Shown here: one piece after another, positions 25,532 through 34,852 of the stretch
How the letters are laid out: each line of letters begins with the position of its first letter
How positions within the stretch are numbered: position 1 is the stretch's first letter
Position numbers and translations under genes: made by a program
The notes under the pieces: generated by a model
Told to the model about the DNA's origin: nothing
Database searches by the model: none
Seen by the model: only the letters and a program-made list of their open reading frames with translations
Assembly: GCA_017992605.1 (NCBI GenBank)
Contig: JAGOOG010000005.1
Span: 1-64,000 of the forward strand
Source: Deltaproteobacteria bacterium
GTDB taxonomy: Bacteria > Desulfobacterota > Desulfomonilia > UBA1062
Length of the DNA stretch: 64,000 nt
Direction of reading: 5' to 3'

Positions 25532-25867
25532 ATGGTCAAGGTCAGAATCATGGTGTGGTGCGTCGTTTTTCTGGTGTGTTCCGTCGGTCTGTCCCTCTTC
25601 GCAGCCCAGGGCGTCATCAACGTGAATACCGCAACGGCGGAACAGTTCACGATGCTGCCGGGCATCGGCGAGAAGACCGCCCAGGCGATCGTGTCGTATC
25701 GCCAGGCCAACGGTCCGTTCAAAACCATCGATGAGGTCTCCAAGGTGAAGGGCGTGAGCAAGAAGAAGCTCGACAAGATCAGGCCGAATCTCTCCCTGCA
25801 GGGTCAGAACACTTACCTCCCCGACCAGAAGCAGGCACGCAAGAAGCCCTCGAAACAGAAATCGTGA
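25532..25867 (+). CDS. ComEA-like helix-hairpin-helix protein
   Basis: A 111-residue protein with an N-terminal hydrophobic signal/anchor (residues 5-24) and a duplicated HhH DNA-binding domain ('INVNTATAEQFTMLPGIGEKTAQAIVSYRQANGPFKTIDEVSKVKGVSKKKLDKI', about 29-83), then a basic tail. This is the short ComEA form found in many Gram-negatives, used in DNA uptake or of unknown use. AGGAGG sits before the ATG. Confidence 0.88.
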   Translation: MVKVRIMVWCVVFLVCSVGLSLFAAQGVINVNTATAEQFTMLPGIGEKTAQAIVSYRQANGPFKTIDEVSKVKGVSKKKLDKIRPNLSLQGQNTYLPDQKQARKKPSKQKS

Positions 25868-25904
25868 CGATCGACCCTTTCAGAGACAGGAGAGCGTGTC
25901 CTAT

Positions 25905-25932
25905 GCCGGTGCCGCTGGGAAGGGGCACCGGC
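25905..25932. terminator. Hairpin between convergent comEA-like and dnaJ-like genes
   Basis: GCCGGTGCC (25905-25913) pairs perfectly with GGCACCGGC (25924-25932) around a 10-base loop. No T-tract on either side, but its place between two converging genes suggests shared transcript ends. Confidence 0.5.
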
Positions 25933-25936
25933 ATCA

Positions 25937-26881
25937 TCACTGCGCCTTGAAGGCGGAGACCTTCTTGAGTTCGGTGAAGAGCCTCTTCTCTTCGTTGCTG
26001 AGCTTTTTCGGTACGACTATCCGGATCTGGGCGAACAGGTCACCCTTTCCCGCGAGACCCTTGCCCTTCAGTCGCAGTCGCTGGCCGGAAGAGACCCCTG
26101 GCGGGATCTTGAGGCTGAGCTTCCCGTCCAGGGTTTCGATCTCGCTGGTCATCCCCAGGGCGGCATCCCACGGCGTCAGGGGGATGTCCACGACGATATC
26201 ATTGCCTTCAAGCTTGTATCGCTCGTCCTGGGAGAGTTTCATCTTCAGGTAGAGGTCTCCCGCACCGCCCGGCCCCTGGTTTCCCTGGCCGGCCAGCCGG
26301 ACCTTCATGCCGTCGTGGGCACCCTGCGGTATCTTCACGTTGAGGCGCTTGTCTCCCCCGGGCCCCTGGACGATGATTTCCTTCGTCCCGCCCCGGTGAG
26401 CGTCCTGCAGGGTGATGGTGATCTCCGACTCGAGGTCGCCGCCCCTCGGTGACGATGCCCGTTGGTCGGAACGCCGCCCCATGCCCAGGTCACCGAACAG
26501 GGACTCGAAGAAATCCGAGAAGCCTCCAGCCCCTCCCCTCGCCGTCGGGCCGAACTCGAAGCTGAACGTCCTCCCACCCGGGTGCGCACCCCGACCCCTG
26601 AGGAACTCGTCGCCGAAGATGTTCTCAAAGCCCGGGGGCGGCCTGAAGGACTGCCCCTCCTGCCAGTTGCTGCCAAGGGCATCGTAGCGTTTGCGTTTCT
26701 CGGGGTCCCGGAGCACCTCGTAGGCCTCGTTGAGCTCCTTGAACCGCTTCTCGGCGCTCGGGTCGTCCTTGCATGTGTCGGGATGGCAGTCGCGGGCGAG
26801 CTTCCGGTACCTCTTCTTTATCTCATCCTGGCCCGCACCCCGCTCGACACCGAGTATCTTGTAGTAGTCCTTGTATTCCAC
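25937..26881 (-). CDS. DnaJ/CbpA-type co-chaperone
   Basis: The 314-residue protein has an N-terminal J domain with the HPD motif (H33-D35), a Gly/Phe-rich linker (about 70-130) and the C-terminal substrate-binding domains ('[32 protein letters not shown]', '[20 protein letters not shown]'). It lacks the zinc finger, so it is the CbpA rather than DnaJ class. Stimulates DnaK. GTG start at 26881 with GAGGTGG before it. Upstream on the minus strand are TTGATT-17-TACGTT and a weak sigma-32-like CTTGAG-13-CCCCTG (26973-26949). Confidence 0.92.
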   Translation of the reverse strand: MEYKDYYKILGVERGAGQDEIKKRYRKLARDCHPDTCKDDPSAEKRFKELNEAYEVLRDPEKRKRYDALGSNWQEGQSFRPPPGFENIFGDEFLRGRGAHPGGRTFSFEFGPTARGGAGGFSDFFESLFGDLGMGRRSDQRASSPRGGDLESEITITLQDAHRGGTKEIIVQGPGGDKRLNVKIPQGAHDGMKVRLAGQGNQGPGGAGDLYLKMKLSQDERYKLEGNDIVVDIPLTPWDAALGMTSEIETLDGKLSLKIPPGVSSGQRLRLKGKGLAGKGDLFAQIRIVVPKKLSNEEKRLFTELKKVSAFKAQ

Positions 26882-26983
26882 AGATCCACCTCGTGAACTG
26901 TCTCGTCCCTAACGTAGGGATACTTCATGGATAAATCAATAGAAACGGCAGGGGAGGGAAAAGATTTCTCAAGACGGACCCGG

Positions 26984-27904
26984 TCAGAACCGGTTCGACA
27001 CCTGGCCGATGATCTGGACGGGAACGTTCGCCAGTGCGTCCGTGTGCAGACGGGCCCTGTGGAGCGCCTGGATTGAGCCGTCGAGATATTCCCTGGCCTT
27101 GTCTCTGCTCAGGCGCAGGATCTCAGGGCTGAGCTCGGCCATGAGATACAGCCTCTGTTCTTCAGGGTCTGGAAGGGTTGTTACCTTCCGGAGCACTTCC
27201 GGCCGCTGCTGAAAGAGGATCACCAGAGGGAGGGTGGACTTTCCTTCCAGGATGTCGTTGAACGCGTCCTTGTTGTCACCCTCGTCCGGGCAGAGATTGA
27301 TGATGTCGTCCACGATCTGGAATGCCATGCCTACAAAACGGCCGTAGGCCGCCAGCGGCTCGAGGGTTTCCTCGGGGAGACCCGCGAGGATACCCGTGCC
27401 CAGGCTGCAGAGCTCGAAGAGGGAGGCGGTCTTGAGGTAGATGATGTCCAGGTACGTCTCCATGCTGTCATGGAATGACGTGGTGTGCTCGAGCTCGCGC
27501 AGTTCCCCTTCGGCCATCTTCTTGATGGTCTGCACCATGCTCAGGGCAAGGCGCATGTTGCCGAGAGAACACATGGTCTCGATGGCCGAAGCGGAAATGA
27601 AGTCTCCGGCGAGCAGGGCCGGCTTGTCCCCGAACACCTGGTTCGCCGTCGGCCTGGAGCGGCGTATCTCCGTGCCGTCGACGACATCGTCGTGGAGCAG
27701 GCTGGCCGTGTGCATGAGTTCCACGGTGTAGGCGAAGGGCATGTAGACGTCCGGCGAAAGGCCTGCAGCCTGACCGACATACACCACTATCTTCGGGCGC
27801 AGACGCTTCCCGCCGGAATCGAGAATGTACTGCCCGATCCTGTCTGTATACGACGACGTGCTTGTCAGGATCTCCTTGAGATGCCTCTCGAAATCACGAT
27901 CCAT
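26984..27904 (-). CDS. Polyprenyl diphosphate synthase
   Basis: A 306-residue trans-prenyltransferase with the first Asp-rich motif DDVVD (D72-D76, in 'LLHDDVVDGTEIRR'), 'GGKRLRPKI' near residue 31, and the second motif 'FQIVDDIINL'. The length fits octaprenyl/heptaprenyl synthases that make the quinone side chain. The second motif reads DDIIN instead of DDxxD, with Asn at the last position. The start at 27904 begins the domain (MDRDFERHLKEI). Confidence 0.9.
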   Translation of the reverse strand: MDRDFERHLKEILTSTSSYTDRIGQYILDSGGKRLRPKIVVYVGQAAGLSPDVYMPFAYTVELMHTASLLHDDVVDGTEIRRSRPTANQVFGDKPALLAGDFISASAIETMCSLGNMRLALSMVQTIKKMAEGELRELEHTTSFHDSMETYLDIIYLKTASLFELCSLGTGILAGLPEETLEPLAAYGRFVGMAFQIVDDIINLCPDEGDNKDAFNDILEGKSTLPLVILFQQRPEVLRKVTTLPDPEEQRLYLMAELSPEILRLSRDKAREYLDGSIQALHRARLHTDALANVPVQIIGQVSNRF

Positions 27905-28064
27905 CCCAAGAGCTATAGCAGACCGGCTGGGGCAAGGCAATCACAAGATATGCCCTCCCCGGGCCCACCTCGGACCGTCATGGACCCTTATCGAGGAGGC
28001 CAGGATAGCCCTGGACGACGGCAATCACGACAGGGCCGTGCGCTTCGTGGCGGGGTTCTCGCGA

Positions 28065-29339
28065 TCACTCCCGCCTGATCCGCTCTATGATGCCGGTCGT
28101 TGAGTAGCCGTCCTCGAAGGGAATGGAGATCACCGTACCGCCCGCGGACTTCACCACATCCGCACCCACGATGTTGCCCACCTCCCAGTCCCCTCCCTTG
28201 ACCAGGACGTCCGGCCTGATGCGCTCGATGACGGCCAGCGGCGTGTCCTCTTCGAAGAGCACGACATGGTCGACGCAGGCCAGTGCGCCGAGCACTGCGG
28301 CACGGGCATCCTGCCCATTGACCGGGCGTTCGGGCCCCTTGATCCGTTTCACCGATGCGTCCGAGTTGAGCCCCACCACGAGACAGTCGCCAAGGGCCCG
28401 TGCCCTGGCGAGGTAGGCGACATGCCCGGCGTGGAGGATGTCGAAACAGCCGTTGGTGAAGACCACCTTCATGCCGCGGGACCTCGCTGAGGCAAGGACC
28501 CCCAGCAGGGCATCGAGGTCCACGGGAGAGGGGGGGGCGAGGAGGTCTTCGGGCAGCCGTCTCCCGGCCATGCGGGCCGTGTAACGGCCGAGTTCGAGGT
28601 ATGAGGCCGCGATGTCGGGGAACCCCTTCCCGATTGCCTGCACATGGGCCTGGATCGTGGCCCAGTCACCCCGTGCGATGGGTCCTGTCAGGGCTTTCCT
28701 GCCGTGCCGCTCGATGTTCGCCAGGGTGCCCCTGACGAGCGGCATGAGGTGCGCGAGGTCCATGCCCACCCCGTGGATGATGGAGGATGCCTGGTCCATG
28801 AGGGTGACGAGGTAGTTCGATGCCACGACGGCCGCGGCATGGTAAAGGACCTTGTCCTGGCGGGTTATGGTCATGAGGGGGACCCTGAGCGAGTCAGCGA
28901 TATGTCCGGCGGCTCGTTGCGCCTCGGCGGACCCCTCGAAGGTGAAGACGCTTTCCCGGAGAATCTGCCGGGCCTGGTCTGCGTCGAGGATGGACTGAAG
29001 GGGGTGCAGGCTCCCTGTCTGTGCGCCTTCATCCGCAAGGGGCTCGAGCTCCCCTGATGTCAGCAGGCCGCTGAAGTGGAAGAAGACGACGTCCCTGCAC
29101 CGCTGTCCCCATGCCTGCCGCAATCGCTCTGCCGTTTCACGGATATGACCGTCGGGCACGGCGAGGAAAACGATCCCGGCATCCCCCGGGTGTTCAGGGA
29201 CGTCGCGGTACAGGGGGACTTCCCCTCCTGTCCGCCTGGAGGACACCGCCCACACGGGGGTATGCCCGGCCTCCCGGAGAAGGGTGAGCATGGCGCCCCC
29301 CACCCTGCCGAGGCCGATGACGGCGTACCTATATCTCAT
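28065..29339 (-). CDS. DUF2520 oxidoreductase-like protein fused to heptose-1-phosphate adenylyltransferase domain
   Basis: The 424-residue protein joins two modules. Residues 1-265 are the Rossmann-like plus DUF2520 unit (NAD(P)-binding '[17 protein letters not shown]'; '[11 protein letters not shown]'; '[15 protein letters not shown]'), similar to ketopantoate-reductase-type dehydrogenases. Residues about 275-424 are a complete RfaE2/HldE-C nucleotidyltransferase ('[19 protein letters not shown]' with HAGH at 303-306, '[19 protein letters not shown]', 'VLVKGGDW'). The second part should make ADP-heptose from D-beta-D-heptose 1-phosphate and ATP. I know the two parts as separate proteins. 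It overlaps the upstream gene by 11 bases. Confidence 0.85.
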   Translation of the reverse strand: MRYRYAVIGLGRVGGAMLTLLREAGHTPVWAVSSRRTGGEVPLYRDVPEHPGDAGIVFLAVPDGHIRETAERLRQAWGQRCRDVVFFHFSGLLTSGELEPLADEGAQTGSLHPLQSILDADQARQILRESVFTFEGSAEAQRAAGHIADSLRVPLMTITRQDKVLYHAAAVVASNYLVTLMDQASSIIHGVGMDLAHLMPLVRGTLANIERHGRKALTGPIARGDWATIQAHVQAIGKGFPDIAASYLELGRYTARMAGRRLPEDLLAPPSPVDLDALLGVLASARSRGMKVVFTNGCFDILHAGHVAYLARARALGDCLVVGLNSDASVKRIKGPERPVNGQDARAAVLGALACVDHVVLFEEDTPLAVIERIRPDVLVKGGDWEVGNIVGADVVKSAGGTVISIPFEDGYSTTGIIERIRRE

Positions 29340-30237
29340 CGATCAGCCCCTGGGTCTTGACCTGGTCGAACCGGTCCCAGTCCATGGTGAAGGAACACTC
29401 GTCCATGGTCTTCAGGACGATCTGCTTGTACTGCTCGTCCTCGATATAGCGGTGGAGCTTCCTCGCAATGGGATAGATCTGTTCGGAGGGCCTCCACTTG
29501 AACCTGGTGCGGGTTCGCGCATCGAGCAGGCAGTCGAAGGCGACGGCAAAGGAGATCTCGGCCAGGGTGTGCCCGGTCCCGGTGATGTCCCTGAGGATCG
29601 CCTGCATGATCCCGGCATCCACTGGGGAGAAGAATGCGTACATCCGGTCGTAGATCTCCGTGTACAGGCGTGCGTAGATCGCGGCCGAATGGAAGTACTC
29701 GGGAACGTCGACGATGGCGTCCTTGCCGCTTGACTTGCCCAGCTCATACAGGAGAGCCTGCATGTTCTTCAGCCCGCCGAGCCCGGGGTACTGCTGTCCC
29801 GGGAGCCTGGGTTTGTTGGGGTCGAACCGGGCGGACGGGTCCTGCAGGGCAACCCACTCGATGAGGAGCATGGAAAGGCCTGCAGAGAAATCATACGAGG
29901 GGATGAAGACCTCCCGCGGCCTGAAGATGCCCTCTCGGACAACGAGCTCGATGAGACGGGTCTCGGGCCCCTGTGCATCGAAGTTCACGTAGAACCGCGA
30001 GGTATAGTCGTCCTGCCTGACGATGTTCACCACCAGGTTCCGGTAGCCCCTCTTGCGAAGTATGCCTATCATGCCGACCCTGTCGAGCATCTCCATGAGG
30101 GCGCGCTCGTCGTACCTTCCCATGAAGAGGCTCGAAGAGAAGGGATCGTTCCGGTTCACGGGCTGGGTTGCCACCGAATAGGTGATGTCTTCCAGGTATC
30201 GGGGATCCTTTTTCCCCGGCTGCCTCAGGGGGCTCAT
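29329..30237 (-). CDS. Conserved hypothetical protein (302 aa)
   Basis: A soluble 302-residue protein, no signal or membrane segment, that I cannot assign. Notable segments are '[27 protein letters not shown]', '[55 protein letters not shown]' and a Trp/Arg-rich C-terminus. The middle part recalls acyl-transferase-like Gly loops, but no catalytic motif is clear. It overlaps comF-like upstream by four bases (ATGA) and the DUF2520 fusion downstream by 11, so the three are translated as a coupled unit. Confidence 0.65.
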   Translation of the reverse strand: MSPLRQPGKKDPRYLEDITYSVATQPVNRNDPFSSSLFMGRYDERALMEMLDRVGMIGILRKRGYRNLVVNIVRQDDYTSRFYVNFDAQGPETRLIELVVREGIFRPREVFIPSYDFSAGLSMLLIEWVALQDPSARFDPNKPRLPGQQYPGLGGLKNMQALLYELGKSSGKDAIVDVPEYFHSAAIYARLYTEIYDRMYAFFSPVDAGIMQAILRDITGTGHTLAEISFAVAFDCLLDARTRTRFKWRPSEQIYPIARKLHRYIEDEQYKQIVLKTMDECSFTMDWDRFDQVKTQGLIDEI

Positions 30238-30932
30238 GCGACAATCCTCCCTGCACTGGCAAAAAGGACTCGACGTGCACCTGCCTTCTTCAGCGCCCTG
30301 GAAACCTCAAGGGCCGTGTGGCCCGTCGTGACCACGTCATCGACAACCAGGACCGCCCTGCCGGCGACACCCCGGGCCTGGAACGTATCGGAGAGGTTCC
30401 TCTTCCTCTGCGACCTGGAGAGGCCCACCTGGGTCGGGGTCGCCCTGGTTTTCCTGAGCACACCGTAGCGCAGCGGTATCCTGCTCATGCGCGAGAGGCC
30501 CTGGGCCATGAGTGCCGCCTGGTTGTAGCCCCTGGCCACCATCCTGCTCCAGTGGAGGGGGACGAAGGTGATCATGTCGCACTGCGCCAGTTCGTCACGT
30601 ACGAGGTCGTACAGGAGCCGGGCCAGGAATCTCTTGTAATACGTGGCGTCCGCATACTTGAAGGCATGGATCATGTCCTTCAGCGGGCCATCGAAGAGTG
30701 CCGCGCTCATGAGCCGGTCATAGGGGGGGGGATCCGTCAGGCACCCCATGCAGACGTCTTCCGTTCCCGATGGGTTTCCGCAGACCGGGCAGGCAGGGTG
30801 TGGAACGGGCCTGATGCGGGAGGCGCAGCCGGAGCACACACCAAGCGTTGAGGGCAGCACATGGTCTCCGCACAGGAGGCACCGGGCCGGGAAGATGTAC
30901 GAGAAGATACCCTGGATCATGCCTCGGAGCAT
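30234..30932 (-). CDS. ComF-family amidophosphoribosyltransferase-like protein
   Basis: The 232-residue protein has an N-terminal double zinc knuckle (CLLCGDH, CSGCASR, CPVCGNP, CMGCL) and a C-terminal phosphoribosyltransferase domain with the PRPP loop 'VLVVDDVVTTGHT'. ComF/GntX proteins are linked with DNA uptake. A ComEA-like gene lies about 5 kb away. The start at 30932 follows GGGG; 30920 is an alternative. Confidence 0.88.
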   Translation of the reverse strand: MLRGMIQGIFSYIFPARCLLCGDHVLPSTLGVCSGCASRIRPVPHPACPVCGNPSGTEDVCMGCLTDPPPYDRLMSAALFDGPLKDMIHAFKYADATYYKRFLARLLYDLVRDELAQCDMITFVPLHWSRMVARGYNQAALMAQGLSRMSRIPLRYGVLRKTRATPTQVGLSRSQRKRNLSDTFQARGVAGRAVLVVDDVVTTGHTALEVSRALKKAGARRVLFASAGRIVA

Positions 30933-30977
30933 ATCATATCCCCGCGAGGGGTCACAACACACAAAGGCCCGAGGTGA

Positions 30978-31745
30978 TCAGCGGTTGTAGTAGTTCTTGT
31001 AGTACCTGTACTTGTTGTACGTGTATTTCTTCACCGGCAGCTCGTCGACGGCATTGAGCACGGTACCGATTATCTTCTCCCGCGGCAGTGTCTCGAAAGC
31101 CATCTTGAACTCGGTCTCACGGGTGTACCGGTACCTGACCACCATGACGATCCCGTCGACCACGTTGGAGAGTATCTTCGGATCCACGGTCGCGTGGATG
31201 GGGGGCGTATCGATGACGATGAACCAGTCTCCCTCGCGGCGCGCGAGTTCCTGGATCAGCGCCCCTGTTTTCCTCGATTCCAGCAGCTCGGACGGATTTG
31301 CGGGGGGCTCCTTGGCTGCGGGCAGTATGGTGAGCTTGTCGATGGGCGTGCTGATGAGACATTCGTCGATGTCAGCCCGGCCCTGGAGGATCTCGCTCAC
31401 CCCCTTTGAGTGGGGGTACTTGAAGAGCTCATGCAAAGACGGCTTCCTCAGGTCACAGTCCACGAGCAGGACCTGCTGGTCTTCTCCCTTGGCGATGGCA
31501 ATGGCCAGGTTCGACGCCAGAGTGCTCTTGCCTTCCCCCGGCAGGGCGCTGGTCACCATGATCACCCTCGGCACGGGCCTGTTCTCGGGCATGTGAAAGA
31601 TGTAGGTCCTCAGTTTCCTGATCTGTTCGGCCGTATAGGAGTAGGGCATGTGGTGCATGTAGAGATGGTCGTCCAGAGGCCCTTTGACCCCGCCTTCCTT
31701 GAGAAATTCATGGTCCTGCTTTTCCAGAGCCTTCAAGATATGCAT
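30978..31745 (-). CDS. Exopolysaccharide tyrosine autokinase (CpsD/BY-kinase, XrtA-type)
   Basis: A 255-residue bacterial tyrosine kinase: Walker A SALPGEGKST (66-75), Walker A' 'VLLVDCDLRKPSLHE', Walker B 'WFIVIDTPP', and a C-terminal tyrosine cluster with seven Tyr in the last 15 residues (KKYTYNKYRYYKNYYNR). It lacks the Wzz-like transmembrane part, which is coded separately by the gene at 33317-34852. Cycles of Tyr phosphorylation control polysaccharide polymerisation. It starts three bases after the ATPase gene. Confidence 0.93.
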   Translation of the reverse strand: MHILKALEKQDHEFLKEGGVKGPLDDHLYMHHMPYSYTAEQIRKLRTYIFHMPENRPVPRVIMVTSALPGEGKSTLASNLAIAIAKGEDQQVLLVDCDLRKPSLHELFKYPHSKGVSEILQGRADIDECLISTPIDKLTILPAAKEPPANPSELLESRKTGALIQELARREGDWFIVIDTPPIHATVDPKILSNVVDGIVMVVRYRYTRETEFKMAFETLPREKIIGTVLNAVDELPVKKYTYNKYRYYKNYYNR

Positions 31746-31748
31746 CCG

Positions 31749-33305
31749 TTATCCCTCCACGCTCACCTTGAGCGACCGCGCATACAGGAATCCCTGCCCC
31801 TTGAGCTGCCGTGCGTACTCATCGGCTTCGTCCCGGTTCGCAAACGTCCCCATAGTGACACGGTACCAGGTGTTTCCCTGACTGTCCAGGTACGGGTAAA
31901 TCGTCGCCTGGAATCCTTTCTTCACGAGATCCAGGAACACGGCCGTCGCCTCGTTGATGGAGTGATACGACGCGACGCTCACCGTGAACATCACCCGGGC
32001 GGCGGTCCCGAGAGGCGGCAGGTAGATCTTCTGGCCTTCATAGATGAGGTTGATGTCGCCCAGGTTCCGATTGGCCCCGGCGACGAGGTCCAGGATGCCC
32101 GCATCGACCCTTCCGTAGTGACGTGCCGCGAGCCTGGCGACGCTGTCACCCTGTCCGACGACGACCGTCGTCCCGCCTTGCCTCTTTCTTCCCTCTCCCC
32201 CGAGGGAATGCTCCGGTACCTGACCGGCCTGATCCTGAATGGGCACCTCCGGCATGTCCTGCCGGGCCACGATGGCCTCCGCCGCGTCGCGCTTCCCGAC
32301 CGCCGGGCCGGCGGATTCGTGCGGACCAGCCTGGCCGACCACTATCCCCCTCGACCTTTCCATGATCCCGTGCCCGGCCGGCGTGAACAGAAGAAAGGCG
32401 GCCAGCGACACGATGGCGAGGATCACGGCTGCAGCGGCAGCGATCCAGACCGTCCGGGGGCTACCCCTGCGGATTTGCTGGGCCGGGACCTGCGGGGTGT
32501 GCTTCACATAGGTCTTTTCCATGGCCCCCACTACCTTCTTCACCAGGCCGGCACTGATCTGCCTGAGGTCGTCGCTGTAGGCTGCCAGGAGGACATTGTC
32601 GCACACGATGTTGACGAGCCTCGGGAACCCCCGGGTGTAGCGATAGATCTCCCCGAGGGCGGATGTCGTGAACAGGGGGTCTTCCCTGGGTTCGAACCCG
32701 GCGACCCTGAGCCGGTGATCGATGTAGTCCCTGGTCTCGTTGGAATCCAGGGGCGGTATGTGATACTTCACCCCGATCCTCTGCTTGAGCTGTCTGAGCT
32801 GGGGGCTGTTCAGCTTCTCGTTGAGCTCCTGCTGGCCCAGCAGCATGATCTGGACGAGTTTCTCGTGGACGGTCTCCATGTTGGAGAGCAGCCTGATCTC
32901 CTCGAGCATCTCGAAGGAGAGGCCCTGGGCCTCATCACAGATGAGCACCGCGCCGCCCGTGGTCTTGAGCCTGTCCTCGAGCTCGTTGATGTGGTCCCTG
33001 GACCGCTTCTCCTCGGGCAGGCCGATGGCCTCTCCCAGGAGGTAGTAGAGGTTCTCCGGCTTGATGTGAGGGTTCTTGATGACCACCTTGGGGATCCTCG
33101 GCGGGAGCTTCAGGAGAAAGGCGTTCAGGATGGTGGTCTTGCCGGTCCCCACCTCACCGGTGATGACCACGAATCCGCTCCCCTCCTTGAGCCCGTACAG
33201 CAGGTGGGCCAGCGCCTCCTTGTGCCCCGGGCTCATGTAGAGGTACTTCGGGTCGGGGGTGATGGAAAAGGGTTTGAGCTTGAGTCCGAAATGCTCCCGG
33301 TACAT
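31749..33305 (-). CDS. Secretion ATPase (ExeA/XrtA-associated) with LysM and SPOR domains
   Basis: The 518-residue protein has an ExeA-type AAA ATPase (Walker A GEVGTGKTT 50-58, Walker B 'AVLICDEAQGL' near 119-129), a single transmembrane helix (286-307), a variable periplasmic linker, a LysM-like domain (about 379-430, ending 'NLIYEGQKIYLP') and a C-terminal SPOR domain (about 438-515). Both end domains bind peptidoglycan. ExeA helps secretin assembly across the wall, and this protein likely does the same for polysaccharide export. The ATPase part fits the PEP-CTERM-associated ATPase family; the double wall-binding tail is unusual. Confidence 0.85.
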   Translation of the reverse strand: MYREHFGLKLKPFSITPDPKYLYMSPGHKEALAHLLYGLKEGSGFVVITGEVGTGKTTILNAFLLKLPPRIPKVVIKNPHIKPENLYYLLGEAIGLPEEKRSRDHINELEDRLKTTGGAVLICDEAQGLSFEMLEEIRLLSNMETVHEKLVQIMLLGQQELNEKLNSPQLRQLKQRIGVKYHIPPLDSNETRDYIDHRLRVAGFEPREDPLFTTSALGEIYRYTRGFPRLVNIVCDNVLLAAYSDDLRQISAGLVKKVVGAMEKTYVKHTPQVPAQQIRRGSPRTVWIAAAAAVILAIVSLAAFLLFTPAGHGIMERSRGIVVGQAGPHESAGPAVGKRDAAEAIVARQDMPEVPIQDQAGQVPEHSLGGEGRKRQGGTTVVVGQGDSVARLAARHYGRVDAGILDLVAGANRNLGDINLIYEGQKIYLPPLGTAARVMFTVSVASYHSINEATAVFLDLVKKGFQATIYPYLDSQGNTWYRVTMGTFANRDEADEYARQLKGQGFLYARSLKVSVEG

Positions 33306-33316
33306 GGATCATCCCC

Positions 33317-34852
33317 CTAGAACGGAAGCGGTACCGGCAGTTCCAGGACGAGACCCGTCAGCTTCGAGACAACGATGACAAGCGCCCCCACCACGAAGAT
33401 CGCGCCGTTGATGCCCAGGAACATGATGTTCACGAGGTGCTGTTTTCGCTTGTCACCCTCTGTCTGGGCCAGGGGTATCACGGAGACGCAGGGGATGTCA
33501 CCCGACCACCCCTCGAGCTGCTTGACACCCTTGACCGTGGAGTCGAGCAGTTCGAGCATGATGATGATACCCGCACCGGTACCCAGGCCCAGGGCCAGGA
33601 AGACCAGCGCGATCCGCATGGGGCTCGGGCTTATCGGCACTTCGGGCGGCTGGGCGTAGTCCACGACCCTGAACTGCTCCCCCTGCTGCCTCTTTTCCAT
33701 GTCCTCGGCCCGCTTCGCCTCGTAATATCTGTCGAGAAGCCTCTGGTAGTTCTGCTGGGTGATGTTGTAGTCCCTGGTGAGAGCGGCAAGCTCCTGCTCC
33801 CTCTTGGGGGTGCCCTCTACACGGCCCTGGTATTGATCTATCTGCATCCTGACCCTGTCGACGTCCCTGCGCAGGGATTCTACCTCGATGTTCGCGTTGC
33901 TGAGCTGGGTTCTCAGGTCGGCGACGCGTGGGTCGAGCCGGGCTGTCGAGGACCCTTCGGGCTGCCTCTCGAGCTGTGCGATCTGGTCCTGGACCCTCCT
34001 TATCTCGGGGTGTTCGGGGGTGTACCGCGACCTCATCTCCTCGAGCTGTCCCCTGAGCTCCGCGATGCGCTGACCCCGCTGCGAAGTGGTCCCGGGGGTT
34101 CCGGAATCGGCCAGGGACAGCTGTCCCTGGATGGTGAGCCGCCGGTTCATGGCCGCGGTCAGCGAGGTCTGGAGGGATTCGAGGCGCATCTGGAGGCTCG
34201 AGATGGTGGAGATGTTGCTCTGGAGCTGGTCGGGCAGCTCGCCCAGGTACATGTTCCGGTATTCCTGGACCTTGGCCTCCTGCTGATTGAGAAGGGCCTT
34301 GAGCTCTTCGAGCTGCTTCTGCAGGAACGATGTGGTTTCTGAAGCCTGGCGTGCCCTGAGCTTGAGGTTGCTGTCGATGAAGTAGGAGGCGAGCCTGTTC
34401 GTGACGTCAGCCACCTCCTTGGGGCTTCTCCCCCTGGAGGTGATCGTGAACGAGCTCGTCTCGTCGCGGGGGCCCACGTTGGTGTTCACGGTGATCCGTC
34501 TGCGGAGGGCCGCTACCAGGATATCCATGGAGGTCCCTTTTGACCTGGCCTCGCCGTAGAGGTTCATCTCCCGGATGATGGCCTCCAGGTTCGATCGGGA
34601 CAGGACCTCCTGGGACAGGGTCCTGACCCGTTCTGCCACCCCCTGGCTCACCGTGGGGGACACATAGGTCTGGGGGATCTCCTGGGACTGCACGAGGATC
34701 AGGGTCGTGGCTTCATAGGTCCTCGGGAGAACGACATATAGCCAGATGCCTGCCAGCAGGAAAAAGACCAGGGGCATGCTCACCCAGTACCACTTCCTGA
34801 TGAGCGCATCCAAGAGATCCTGAATGTTGAGACTCTTTGCCTGTTCCGTCAA
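33317..34852 (-). CDS. Wzz/GumC-type polysaccharide chain-length determinant (XrtA-associated)
   Basis: A 511-residue protein with an N-terminal transmembrane helix (about 20-40), long periplasmic coiled coil (residues 170-390, Gln/Glu/Leu-rich) and C-terminal helices ('IALVFLALGLGTGAGIIIMLELLDSTVKG', then one near residue 485). There is no fused kinase domain. It overlaps the barrel gene start by four bases. It should set chain length and pair with the separate autokinase. Confidence 0.9.
   Translation of the reverse strand: MTEQAKSLNIQDLLDALIRKWYWVSMPLVFFLLAGIWLYVVLPRTYEATTLILVQSQEIPQTYVSPTVSQGVAERVRTLSQEVLSRSNLEAIIREMNLYGEARSKGTSMDILVAALRRRITVNTNVGPRDETSSFTITSRGRSPKEVADVTNRLASYFIDSNLKLRARQASETTSFLQKQLEELKALLNQQEAKVQEYRNMYLGELPDQLQSNISTISSLQMRLESLQTSLTAAMNRRLTIQGQLSLADSGTPGTTSQRGQRIAELRGQLEEMRSRYTPEHPEIRRVQDQIAQLERQPEGSSTARLDPRVADLRTQLSNANIEVESLRRDVDRVRMQIDQYQGRVEGTPKREQELAALTRDYNITQQNYQRLLDRYYEAKRAEDMEKRQQGEQFRVVDYAQPPEVPISPSPMRIALVFLALGLGTGAGIIIMLELLDSTVKGVKQLEGWSGDIPCVSVIPLAQTEGDKRKQHLVNIMFLGINGAIFVVGALVIVVSKLTGLVLELPVPLPF

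Noticed and set aside
27905-28103. TPR-like fragment on the plus strand (LIEEARIALDDGNHDRAVRFVAGF)
   Set aside because: No start codon of its own, overlaps the DUF2520 fusion gene end, and is too short to be a gene or a convincing remnant.
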